This document shows positions 52,393 through 61,575 of a stretch of 64,000 nt of DNA, piece by piece. Below the pieces are notes generated by a model, which saw only the letters and a program-made list of their open reading frames with translations, had not been told where the DNA came from and ran no database searches. A program made the position numbers and the translations under genes. The stretch comes from Acidovorax sp. Leaf160. GTDB lineage: Bacteria; Pseudomonadota; Gammaproteobacteria; Burkholderiales; Burkholderiaceae_C. Location of the stretch: contig NZ_LMOV01000023.1 of assembly GCF_001424265.1 (NCBI RefSeq), positions 607,219 to 671,218 on the forward strand, given 5' to 3'. Within the stretch, counting starts at the first letter, position 1, and the number at the start of each line of letters is the position of its first letter.

Positions 52393-54212
52393 TGCTCCAG
52401 CGGCGGCGTGGAGGCGATGACTTCCTCCAGCGTGGTCAGCCCTTCGGCCACGCGCAGCGCGCCGGCCAGCCGCAGCGGGCGCATGCCGTCCTGCACGGCC
52501 TGGCGGCGCAGCTGGTCGATGGAAGGCGTCTGGTGGATGCGCTCCTTCAGCGATTCGCTCACGGTGAGCAGCTCGTACAGGCCCATGCGGCCACGGAACC
52601 CGGTCATCCGGCATTCGACGCAGCCGACCGGCTTGAAGGGCTGGTAGCTGCCGTTGATCTTCCAGGGCTTGATGACTTCGGCCAGGGCCTCGGGCCGGGC
52701 GTCGGCGTCGGGCGCACGGCAGTGCTTGCACAGCGTGCGCACCAGGCGCTGCGCCAGCACGCCCAGCAGCGTGGCGTTGATGAGATAGGGCGGCACGCCC
52801 AGCTCCATGAGCCGGGTGACGGCGCTGGGCGCGTCGTTGGTGTGCAGCGTGCTGAAGACCAGGTGGCCGGTGAGCGCCGCCTGCACCGCCATGTCGGCGG
52901 TGGCCAGGTCGCGGATCTCGCCCACCATCAGCACGTCCGGGTCCTGCCGCATGAGCGCGCGCAGCCCTTCGGCGAAGTTGAAGTCCAGCTGCGGCTGCAC
53001 CTGCGTCTGGTTGAAGCTGGGCTCGATCATCTCGATCGGGTCTTCCACCGTGCTGACGTTGACTTCCTCCGTTGCCACCCGCTTGAGCGTGGAATACAGC
53101 GTGGTGGTCTTGCCCGAGCCGGTCGGCCCCGTCACCAGGATGATGCCGTGCGGGCGCTTGACGAGCTGCTCCCAGCGCTGCGCGTCATGCTGCGAAAAGC
53201 CCAGCGCGTCCAGGTCCTTGACGGCGTTGTCCGGGTCGAAGATGCGCATCACCATCTTCTCGCCGAAGGCGGTGGGCAGTGTGGAAAGGCGCATCTCGAC
53301 CTCGTCGCCGCGTGGGTTGCGGGTCTTGATGCGGCCGTCCTGCGGGCGGCGGCGCTCCACCACGTCCATGCGGCCGAGCAGCTTCACGCGGGCGACCATG
53401 GCGTTGAGCACGCCCATCGGCATCTGGTAGACGGGGTGCAGCACGCCGTCGATGCGAAAGCGGATCACGCCCTGCTCGCGGCGCGGCTCCAGGTGGATGT
53501 CGCTGGCGCGCTGGTCGAACGCGTACTGCCAGAGCCAGTCCACCACCTTGACGACGCCCTGGTCGTTGGCGTCCAGCTGCTTGTTGCTCTTGTTCAGCTC
53601 CACCAGCTGCTCGAAGCTGCTGGAGCCCGCGCTGCCACCGGCCTTCTGCGCGGCCCGCACCGACTTGGCCAGCGCATAGAACTCGGCCGTGTAGCGGTGG
53701 ATGTCCAGCGGGTTCGCCACCACCCGGCGCACGGCGCGGCGCGACTGCCGCTCCACCTCGGCCACCCAGTCGTCGATGAAGGGCTCGGCGGTGGCCACCA
53801 CCACCTCCTGCGCCGTCACCTGCACGGGCAGCACCTTGTGGCGCTCGGCATAGCTCGCGCCCATGGCGTCGGCCACGCGGCCCACGTCCACCTTCAGCGG
53901 GTCGATGCGCAGGTAGGCCAGGCCGCTGCGGCCCGCCACGTACTGCGTCAGCATCTCCACGTCGAGCGGCTTGCCGTCGGACTGGCGGGCCATCGCCACG
54001 TTGGCCAGGCGCACCAGCGGGTGCTGCTGGCTCTCGGCCTGGGCGCAGCGCGCGATGGTGCGGTCGGCCTCTTCGTCGCTGATGACGCCGTCGGCGCGCA
54101 GCCATTGCACGACGCGGCGCCAGTCGAGCGGACCGGCGGACGGGGCGGACGGGGACGCTGCGGGCGCGGAGCCGGAAGGCGGCAGCCCAGAAGGCGCAGG
54201 AGTGGGGTTCAT
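52380..54212 (-). CDS. GspE/PulE-family secretion ATPase
   Basis: A 610-residue cytoplasmic ATPase of type II secretion/type IV pilus systems. A Pro/Ser-rich N-terminus (1-28) is followed by a GspE N-terminal domain. The motor has Walker A GPTGSGKTT (362-370), the Asp box DPIEMIEPSFNQTQVQ, Walker B LMVGEIRD and the His box HLVFSTLHTNDA. Tetracysteine pairs CKHC and CVEC are near residues 505 and 541. No other gsp or pil genes are near, so the machine served is unknown. The stop lies inside a short tandem-repeat tract. Confidence 0.93.
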   Translation of the reverse strand: MNPTPAPSGLPPSGSAPAASPSAPSAGPLDWRRVVQWLRADGVISDEEADRTIARCAQAESQQHPLVRLANVAMARQSDGKPLDVEMLTQYVAGRSGLAYLRIDPLKVDVGRVADAMGASYAERHKVLPVQVTAQEVVVATAEPFIDDWVAEVERQSRRAVRRVVANPLDIHRYTAEFYALAKSVRAAQKAGGSAGSSSFEQLVELNKSNKQLDANDQGVVKVVDWLWQYAFDQRASDIHLEPRREQGVIRFRIDGVLHPVYQMPMGVLNAMVARVKLLGRMDVVERRRPQDGRIKTRNPRGDEVEMRLSTLPTAFGEKMVMRIFDPDNAVKDLDALGFSQHDAQRWEQLVKRPHGIILVTGPTGSGKTTTLYSTLKRVATEEVNVSTVEDPIEMIEPSFNQTQVQPQLDFNFAEGLRALMRQDPDVLMVGEIRDLATADMAVQAALTGHLVFSTLHTNDAPSAVTRLMELGVPPYLINATLLGVLAQRLVRTLCKHCRAPDADARPEALAEVIKPWKINGSYQPFKPVGCVECRMTGFRGRMGLYELLTVSESLKERIHQTPSIDQLRRQAVQDGMRPLRLAGALRVAEGLTTLEEVIASTPPLEHERH

Positions 54213-54253
54213 GGGTCAGCGGGCCTGTGCGCGGTGTCGGTGGCGGCGCCCGG

Positions 54254-55069
54254 TCATGCGACCGGCTTGAACACGCGCAGCCACTTGGTGGCAGGCAGCT
54301 CCCAGCGGGCCTGCACGGCTTCGGCGCGGTCCATCAGCTCGGCCCGCTTGAACGCGCGCGGCGTGCGCTGGGCCAGCACGATGGTGTTGCCCTCGCGGGT
54401 GGGCTTGAAGGCCCAGAGCGCGTCGGGGCCGAAAGCCTCGGCCATCTTGGCGAGGCTGCGGTCGTAGCTGGAGGCGCGGCCGAACAGGTTGACCGTCATC
54501 ACGCCGTCGTCGGTCAGCAGCGCGCGGCAGTCGGCATAGAACTCGGCGCTGTCGAGCACCGGCGCGGCGGCGTCATGGTCGTACAGGTCCACCGCCAGGG
54601 CATCGACCGTGCCGAGCCACTCGGTCTTGCGGATCTCCTGGGCTGCATCGGCCAGCACCACGCGCAGCTTGGGGCCGTCGACAGGCAGCTTGAACCAGCT
54701 GCGGCACACGGCCACCACCTGCGGGTTCAACTCGATGGCGGTGCTGCACATGCGCAGCTTCTTGTGGCAGAACTTGGTGATGGCGCCAGCACCCAGGCCG
54801 AGCTGCATGGCGTGGCGCTTGCCCACGCTGGCCGGCTCCATGAACAGCAGCCAGGCCATCATGCGCTGGACGTATTCCAGCTCGATCTCGAACGGCTCGG
54901 CCACGCGCATGGAGCCCTGGATCCAGGGCGTGCCCAGGTGCAGGTGGCGCACCTCTCCGTCGTCGGAGACGCTCACCTCGGGCAGAGCGGGCAGCCTGGC
55001 CGCGCGTTTGCGGGGGGTGGGCGCGGCTGCCGCGGCAGGGGTGGTGGTGGGGGTCGTCGTTGTCGTCAA
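54254..55069 (-). CDS. Spermidine synthase-like methyltransferase-fold protein
   Basis: About 271 residues: a Thr/Ala-rich tail, then a spermidine-synthase-type Rossmann fold with the motifs MQLGLGAGAITKFCHKK, TAIELNPQVVAVCR and DALAVDLYDHDA. The DxxxxD-like acidic residues fit a SAM or decarboxylated-SAM binding site, but true spermidine synthase gatekeepers are not clear, so the substrate is open. The start is uncertain: no ATG fits, and TTG at 55069 (12 bp after the upstream gene) is the best choice. It is probably co-transcribed with the glycosylase gene upstream. Confidence 0.78.
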   Translation of the reverse strand: MTTTTTPTTTPAAAAAPTPRKRAARLPALPEVSVSDDGEVRHLHLGTPWIQGSMRVAEPFEIELEYVQRMMAWLLFMEPASVGKRHAMQLGLGAGAITKFCHKKLRMCSTAIELNPQVVAVCRSWFKLPVDGPKLRVVLADAAQEIRKTEWLGTVDALAVDLYDHDAAAPVLDSAEFYADCRALLTDDGVMTVNLFGRASSYDRSLAKMAEAFGPDALWAFKPTREGNTIVLAQRTPRAFKRAELMDRAEAVQARWELPATKWLRVFKPVA

Positions 55070-55080
55070 AATCGTCTTAC

Positions 55081-55689
55081 CTATCGATAGGGGGCCAGGG
55101 CATCGGCCCAGGCCTGGCATTTGCGCTCGAAGCTCCACGCCGCATGGGCCGGGCTGGTGGACGGCAGCCGCAGCGATGCGATGCCTGCCGCAGCCGCTGC
55201 ATCCATCGGCCCGCCGGCCCCAGGGCCGCGCTCCAGGCTGGCACGCACGGCGCGCGCGTGGCGAAAGCTTTCCCCGCCATTGTGGGCGATGGCGGCCAGC
55301 GCCGGCAGCGCAGCGCGCAGGCCGGCGAAGTCGTTCACCCGGGCATGGCGGATGTCGGCGTCCAGGCTGCCTTCGCGCTCGCAGGCCGCATAGACGTCCC
55401 ACAGCCCCAGCCCGCGCGCCAGCAGCCACGCGCAGCGGCCGGCGTAGTCATGGGACGCGGGCTGCGCATGCTGCGGCCACAGCGCCTGCAGGATGCGCCA
55501 GAACTGGTTCTGCGGATGGCCGTAGTACTGGCCTGCGCGCAGCGAGGCCACACCTGGGAAGCTGCCCAGGATGAGCACCCGGGTGCCGGCACAGACCACC
55601 GGCGGCAGGCCGCGCAGCAGAGGCGAGGCAGGCAGGGAAGGCAAGGCAGGCAAGGAAGACAAGGAAGGCGGAGGCTGATCGGTGGGCAT
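55081..55689 (-). CDS. Hypoxanthine-DNA glycosylase-like protein (UDG superfamily)
   Basis: A 202-residue base-excision repair protein of the UDG fold. The motif LILGSFPGVASLRAGQYYGHPQNQFW is characteristic of the family-6 glycosylases that remove deaminated adenine (hypoxanthine). The C-terminal STSPAHAAWSFERK is the second UDG motif. A Leu/Pro/Ser-rich N-terminal tail (about 8-27) comes from a purine-rich DNA repeat and is probably disordered. The ATG at 55689 is preferred over one 33 bp upstream. Confidence 0.88.
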   Translation of the reverse strand: MPTDQPPPSLSSLPALPSLPASPLLRGLPPVVCAGTRVLILGSFPGVASLRAGQYYGHPQNQFWRILQALWPQHAQPASHDYAGRCAWLLARGLGLWDVYAACEREGSLDADIRHARVNDFAGLRAALPALAAIAHNGGESFRHARAVRASLERGPGAGGPMDAAAAAGIASLRLPSTSPAHAAWSFERKCQAWADALAPYR

Positions 55690-55797
55690 GGCTGGGGGCA
55701 AGCGGGCCTCTATTGCTATCATGTTTATAGCTATGGATCCTTATATATCAAGCGCCAAAGGCCAAAAACACTCCGATTTTCAGCAATATGGCCCCGG
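55690..55797. other. AT-rich gap between tatD and the glycosylase gene
   Basis: 108 bp, AT-richer than the surroundings. It contains a palindrome copy and TATATA-like sequence that may include the glycosylase promoter. Confidence 0.45.
55715..55731. repeat. 17-nt AT-rich palindrome, copy 8 (tatD-glycosylase gap)
   Basis: GCTATCATGTTTATAGC, arms GCTAT/ATAGC, followed by a further TAT that extends the AT-rich stretch. Confidence 0.9.
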
Positions 55798-56649
55798 TCA
55801 TTCGCTCGCCGGCGCCGCAGGCAGCAGCGCCGCCAGGCGCGGCAGGGCGGCGCAGGCGTTGGCGCGGGCGGCTTCGGCCAGGGCTGGCACCGGCATGCCG
55901 CGCAGCCCGGCGACCACCTCGGCGATCCGGGGCAGCTCGCCCGGAGTGTTGCGCGCGGCAGGCTGGCCGGCGGCGCGGACGGCGGCGGTGACGTAGAGCC
56001 AGTGCGGCGGAATGTCGGGCGCATCGGTCTCCAGCACCAGCGATTCGAGCGGCAGCTGTGCGGCCAGCCGCCGCAACTGCAGCGCCCGGTCGTAGGTCAC
56101 CGCACCGCCGAACCCGAGCTTGAAGCCCAGGGCAATGAAAGCCTGCGCCTGCTGCAGGCTGCCGTTGAAAGCATGGGCGATGCCGCCGGTGACGGGCACC
56201 TCGCGCAGGCCCTTGAGCACCTTGTCCACCGAACGGCGCGTGTGCAGGATCACCGGCAGCCCGGTCTGCCGCGCCAGGCGCAGCTGCGCCCGGAAGAACC
56301 GTTCCTGCCGCTCCGGTTCCAGGCCGGGCACGAAGTAGTCGAGCCCGATCTCGCCGATGGCGACGAGGCGCGGGTCGGCCAGATGGACCTGGACCTGCGC
56401 TTGCAGCACCGCCAGGTCGCCGTCTTCGGCACGCCCGGTGAAGAGCGGGTGGATGCCGAGCGCGTAGCTGTCGCCGTGGCGGTGGGCCAGCATGCGCACG
56501 GCATCCAGGTTGGCGCGTTCCACCGCCGGCAGCACGCAGTGGGCCACGCCGGCACGCGCCGCTTGGGCGCGCACGGCATCCAGGTGGTCGATGCCGGCAT
56601 GGGCCTCGAATTCGTCCAGGTGGCAATGGGTGTCGATCCAGAGCGTCAT
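55798..56649 (-). CDS. TatD-family metal-dependent hydrolase
   Basis: A 283-residue TIM-barrel nuclease of the TatD family. It begins MTLWIDTHCHLDEFEAHAG with the HxH metal ligands. IGEIGLDYFVPG carries the metal-bridging Glu, and PVILHTRRS and GIAHAFNGS carry further His ligands. The family members degrade DNA exonucleolytically or hydrolyse other esters. The ATG at 56649 is clear. It is divergent from the trypsin-like protease gene. Confidence 0.93.
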   Translation of the reverse strand: MTLWIDTHCHLDEFEAHAGIDHLDAVRAQAARAGVAHCVLPAVERANLDAVRMLAHRHGDSYALGIHPLFTGRAEDGDLAVLQAQVQVHLADPRLVAIGEIGLDYFVPGLEPERQERFFRAQLRLARQTGLPVILHTRRSVDKVLKGLREVPVTGGIAHAFNGSLQQAQAFIALGFKLGFGGAVTYDRALQLRRLAAQLPLESLVLETDAPDIPPHWLYVTAAVRAAGQPAARNTPGELPRIAEVVAGLRGMPVPALAEAARANACAALPRLAALLPAAPASE

Positions 56650-56792
56650 GCGGCCGATGATGCCGCAGCGCCACGCGGCCAGCGTAGGAGATACCGCCTG
56701 GCACGCGCGGGCTCCGGTTCCGTGCTACCGTGGTTCGGGCGCAATCGCCACGCCCTGCCACGCCCTGTTTCGCCTGCCAGAGAGGTGCCCGC

Positions 56793-57737
56793 ATGCCCCG
56801 GCCCGCCCGCTACAGCCCGTCACGCCGCCCTGCCGCTGGCGGCGCCCTGCCGCCGGATGGCCTGCCGGCGTCCGCCCCGATGGCTCCACCCGATTCCGCG
56901 CCGCCCTCCGGGGCCGCCCCGGCCACCGCCCCGAGCACCGCCCCCATCACCCGCCGCAGCCGCACCGAAACCGTGCTCTGGTCCGCCGTGCTCGTGCTGG
57001 CGGCGCTGCTGGCCGCCGCACTCTGGGCCGGCCGGCAGCCCGCGCCCCAGCGGCTCACGCAGGACGACATCGACGCCGCCGTGCTGCGCACGATGGAAAC
57101 CCGCACCCTGCCCTCGCCCGCGGCACGTGCGGCAGCGGCCGTGGCGCCGTCGGTGGTGCGCGTGGTGGGCTATGGGCGCACCAAGAAGGGCAAGGAGGTG
57201 GAGCGCGGCGTGGGCAGCGGCGTGGTGATCGTCGACCGCGGCGTGATCCTGACCAACCTGCATGTGGTGCAGGGCATGCACCGGGTGCAGGTCACCTTCG
57301 CCGACGGCACCGAGTCGCCCGCGCGCGTCACCGGCATGCAGCCGCAGAACGACTTGGCCGTGCTGCAGGCCCAGCAGGTGCCCGACGACCTGCAGGCCGC
57401 GCCGCTGCGGTCGCTGCAGAACCTGCGCCCGGGCGACCAGGTGGTGGCGCTGGGGTTTCCGTTCGGCATCGGCCCATCGGTGTCGGCGGGCGTCGTCTCG
57501 GGGCTGGAGCGGGAGTTCGACTCGCCCGAGAGCGGCCAGGAGATGCGCAATCTGATCCAGTTCGACGCGGCCGCCAACCCGGGCAATTCGGGCGGGCCGC
57601 TGGTCACCATGGACGGCGAGGTGGTGGGCATCGTCACCGCCATCCTGAACCCCACCTCCGCGCGCACCTTCATCGGCATCGGCTTCGCGGTGCCCATCGA
57701 GAACGCGGCGTCCGCTGTCGGCATGCCGCCCTTCTGA
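56793..57737 (+). CDS. Membrane-anchored trypsin-like serine protease
   Basis: A 314-residue protein with a Pro/Ala-rich cytoplasmic tail (1-~60), one membrane helix (about 62-80), and an extracytoplasmic trypsin fold. Its triad is His in ILTNLHVVQG, Asp in PQNDLAVLQ and Ser in PGNSGGPLV. It resembles DegP/HtrA but has no PDZ domain. The ATG at 56793 follows GAGAGGTGCCC. It is 24 bp before the MoxR-type gene and is likely co-transcribed with the MoxR-DUF58-VWA module. Confidence 0.9.
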   Translation: MPRPARYSPSRRPAAGGALPPDGLPASAPMAPPDSAPPSGAAPATAPSTAPITRRSRTETVLWSAVLVLAALLAAALWAGRQPAPQRLTQDDIDAAVLRTMETRTLPSPAARAAAAVAPSVVRVVGYGRTKKGKEVERGVGSGVVIVDRGVILTNLHVVQGMHRVQVTFADGTESPARVTGMQPQNDLAVLQAQQVPDDLQAAPLRSLQNLRPGDQVVALGFPFGIGPSVSAGVVSGLEREFDSPESGQEMRNLIQFDAAANPGNSGGPLVTMDGEVVGIVTAILNPTSARTFIGIGFAVPIENAASAVGMPPF

Positions 57738-57761
57738 CCGCCGCCCCCCAGGAGCCCGCCC

Positions 57762-58833
<1,072 letters not shown>

Positions 58834-58841
<8 letters not shown>

Positions 58842-59859
58842 CACCGCAGCGCCCGCCCTGCCCCGGCCCGGCGCGGCCGATAGGCTGCTGCAGCACCTGG
58901 AATGGACGGTGCTGCGCCGGCTGGACGGCCTGCTGCAGGGCGACCACCGCACGCTGCTGCGCGGCGCCGGCATCGACCTGGCCGACCTGCGCGCCTACCA
59001 GCCGCACGACGATGTGCGCCACATCGACTGGAACGTCACGGCCCGGCTGGGTGAGCCGCATGTGCGCGTCTTCGCCGAAGACCGCGAGATGGCGGCATGG
59101 TTCCTCGTCGACCTGAGCCCTTCGGTGGACTTCGGCCCGCCGGGCGGCACCAAGCGCGAACTGGCGGCCGGCTTTGTCGCCGTGCTGGCCCGGCTGCTGA
59201 CGCGGCACGGCAACCGCGTGGGCGCCGTGCTGCACCACGGCCGGGGCGCCGCTGCGGCCGACGCGGTACTGCCGGCGCGCGCCAGCCGGGCGCATGTGCT
59301 GCAGCTGCTGCACCAGCTGATCGCGCCGCCGCCTTCCACCGGGCGCAGCGCCCCGCCGCCGGGCGCCACCGAGCTGCACCGGCTGCTGCACACCGCCCAG
59401 AGCCTGCTGCGCCGGCGCAGCACGGTGTTCGTCGTCTCCGATTTCCTCAGCCTGCCCGGCTGGGAGAAGCCGCTCGGCCAGCTGGCGCAGCGCCACGACG
59501 TGGTCGCCGTGCGCCTGCTGGACCCGCTGGAGCGCGAACTGCCCGACGTCGGCCTGGTGCTGCTGCGCGACCCCGAGACCGGCGAGGCGCTGCAGGTGGA
59601 CACGCGCGACCGGGGCTTTCGCCAGCGCTTCGCCCGCCTGGCCGCCGAACAGGAAGCCGGCCTGCGCAGCGCCCTGGCGCGCGCCGGCGCCGACACGCTG
59701 GAGCTGTCGACGGGCGACGATCTGGTGGATGCGCTGGTGCGGTTCCTGGAGCTGCGCGGCCAGCGTCCCCGCGCGCTGCGCGTTCTGCCCGGCCGCCGCG
59801 CCGGGTCCCGGCAGGCCGCCTGCGCACTGGCGGCCGCCACCGCCATGCCGGCCGGCTGA
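58834..59859 (+). CDS. DUF58 domain protein
   Basis: A 341-residue protein of the DUF58/VWA-like family that partners MoxR. The signature is YQPHDDVRHIDWNVTARLGEPHVRVF, with a following MIDAS-like FLVDLSPSVDF where the canonical DxSxS is present. Its role is thought to be in envelope or complex assembly. The ATG at 58834 lies before the MoxR stop, so translation is coupled. It has a long Arg/Ala C-terminal tail. Confidence 0.92.
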
Positions 59860-59887
59860 CGCGCCGCCACCCGCAGGAGCCGCCACC

Positions 59888-60946
59888 ATGGTTTTCCTCT
59901 GGCCCACCTTCCTCTGGCTGCTGCTGGTGCTGCCCGTGCTGGTGCTGGCCTACCTGGCCGTGCTGCGTCGGCGCCGCACGGCCGCCATTCACTATCCCGC
60001 GCTCGGGCTGGTGCGGGCGGCCCTGGGCGCCGGCCCCCGCTGGCGCAGGCATGTGCCGCCCGCGCTCTTCCTGGCAGGTCTGGCGGCGCTGCTGGTGGCC
60101 GGCGCGCGGCCGCTGGCGGTCATCAGCCTGCCGTCGCAGCAGCAGACCGTCATGCTGGCCATCGACGTGTCGGGCAGCATGCGCGCGACCGACGTGCAGC
60201 CCGACCGGCTGACCGCCGCACAGAGCGCCGCCAAGGCCTTCATCGCCGACCTGCCGCGCCACGTGCGGGTGGGCATCGTCGCCTTCGCGGGCAGCGCCCA
60301 GCTGGCGCAACTGCCTACGCAGAGCCATGCAGACCTGACCCAGGCCATCGACAGCTTCCAGCTGCAGCGCGGCACCGCCACGGGCAACGGCATCCTGCTG
60401 TCGCTGGCCACGCTGTTCCCGGGCGCAGGCATCGACATCTCCGCGCTGGGCGGACGGCAGGCCATGCCGGCCACCCCGGCCCGGCCCATCGACGAAGCCG
60501 GGCGCGCGCCTGCCGCGGCCGCCCCGCCGTTCAAGCCGGTGGCACCGGGCTCCTTCCCCTCGGCTGCCATCATCATGCTGACCGACGGCCAGCGCACCAC
60601 GGGCGTCGACCCGCTGGAGGCCGCCCAGTGGGCCGCCGACCGGGGCGTGCGCGTCTACACCGTGGGGGTGGGCACGGTGGCCGGCGAAACCATCGGCTTC
60701 GAGGGCTGGTCGATGCGGGTGCGGCTGGACGAGGCCACGCTCAAGGCCATCGCCCAGCGCACCCAGGGCGAGTACTTCCACGCCGCCACCGCCGAAGACC
60801 TGAAGAAGGTCTACGCCACGCTGAGTTCGCGCCTGGCGGTGGAAAAGAAGGAAACGGAGATCTCCGCACTGCTGGCGCTGGCGGGCGCGGCATTGATGGT
60901 GCTGGCGGCGGCGCTGTCGATGTGGTGGTTCGGGCGGGTGCTCTAG
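59888..60946 (+). CDS. VWA domain membrane protein (BatA-like)
   Basis: A 352-residue inner-membrane protein. Two helices lie near the N-terminus (about 4-25 and 55-75), a vWA domain follows with the metal-site motif AIDVSGSMRATD, and a last helix is near 325-345. Between strands it has a Pro/Ala-rich loop (about 195-215). It is the third gene of a MoxR-DUF58-VWA module related to the bat genes of other bacteria. The ATG at 59888 follows GCAGGAG. Confidence 0.93.
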   Translation: MVFLWPTFLWLLLVLPVLVLAYLAVLRRRRTAAIHYPALGLVRAALGAGPRWRRHVPPALFLAGLAALLVAGARPLAVISLPSQQQTVMLAIDVSGSMRATDVQPDRLTAAQSAAKAFIADLPRHVRVGIVAFAGSAQLAQLPTQSHADLTQAIDSFQLQRGTATGNGILLSLATLFPGAGIDISALGGRQAMPATPARPIDEAGRAPAAAAPPFKPVAPGSFPSAAIIMLTDGQRTTGVDPLEAAQWAADRGVRVYTVGVGTVAGETIGFEGWSMRVRLDEATLKAIAQRTQGEYFHAATAEDLKKVYATLSSRLAVEKKETEISALLALAGAALMVLAAALSMWWFGRVL

Positions 60947-60999
60947 CCGCCGATTCAGGACGTTTTCGGGCGGCACCGCCCAACACATCTGCGCGTTCA

Positions 61000-61016
61000 G
61001 CTATGAAAAGCATAGC
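61000..61016. repeat. 17-nt AT-rich palindrome, copy 9
   Basis: GCTATGAAAAGCATAGC, arms GCTAT/ATAGC, about 30 bp upstream of the Fur-box-like site. Confidence 0.9.
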
Positions 61017-61048
61017 ATTCGCCGGAATCGGCCAAAAAACCTCGTATT

Positions 61049-61067
61049 GATAACCAGTTGCATTTAG
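61049..61067. promoter_or_regulatory. Fur-box-like sequence
   Basis: GATAACCAGTTGCATTTAG matches the 19-bp Fur consensus at 10 positions, keeping the outer GATAA and the CATT block. It precedes an operon whose families are usually iron-regulated. Confidence 0.4.
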
Positions 61068-61203
61068 AATGCGGCCTTCTCTCTGGTCGCACTGCGCCCC
61101 GCCATGCGCCAAGCCGCGCAACCTGCCAGCCAACGCGGCAGTGGAGACCAGAGCCGGCCGCCCTTGCCGACGCCGGCCTTGTTCGTCGCCCTCCCCATCT
61201 GCC

Positions 61204-61575
61204 ATGACCGCTCGATCACCCAGCCACCCCGCTGACGGCGCGACCCGCTCGCGCATCCGCCTGCCCCTGCTCTGGAGCGACGCCGCCCGGTGCCGCTGGG
61301 CCGTCGCCTCGCGCGCGCTGGCCGCCATCGTGGGGGGCTACGTGCTGTCCGCGCTGTGCTCCACGGCGCTGGCGATGTGGCTGCCGCTGGCGCGGGCCGA
61401 AGCGGTGATCACGGGCACGCTGGCGTCCTTCGCCATCTATGCCGGCGCGGTGATGTGGGTTTTTGCCGCCCGCAGCGCCGGGCGCGCCTGGGCCGGGATC
61501 GCGGTGCCGGCGGCGGTGCTGGGCGCGGCGCTCTGGCTGGTCGTGCGCGGCGCCGCGCAGGGAGCGGCATCATGA
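61204..61575 (+). CDS. DUF3649 family membrane protein
   Basis: A 123-residue hydrophobic protein with three predicted helices (about 32-54, 62-84 and 90-110). Family marks are ASRALAAIVGGYVLSALCSTALAMWLP and GTLASFAIYAGAVMWVFAARS. DUF3649 genes lie next to PepSY-domain ferric-siderophore reductase-like genes, as here. The ATG at 61204 follows TGCCATG without a strong ribosome-binding site. The stop overlaps the next start (ATGA). Confidence 0.85.
   Translation: MTARSPSHPADGATRSRIRLPLLWSDAARCRWAVASRALAAIVGGYVLSALCSTALAMWLPLARAEAVITGTLASFAIYAGAVMWVFAARSAGRAWAGIAVPAAVLGAALWLVVRGAAQGAAS

Larger units (their letters stand above)
60947..61203. other. Gap before the DUF3649 operon
   Basis: 257 bp with a palindrome copy (61000-61016) and a Fur-box-like site (61049-61067); no gene supported. 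Confidence 0.5.

Noticed and set aside
52122..54467. A 781-residue frame opposite the GspE-type gene
   Set aside because: Antisense shadow of an ATPase with all motifs intact.
61047..61070. TTGATA plus TAGAAT as a promoter of the DUF3649 operon
   Set aside because: A 12-bp spacer is too short; the Fur-box reading explains the sequence at least as well.
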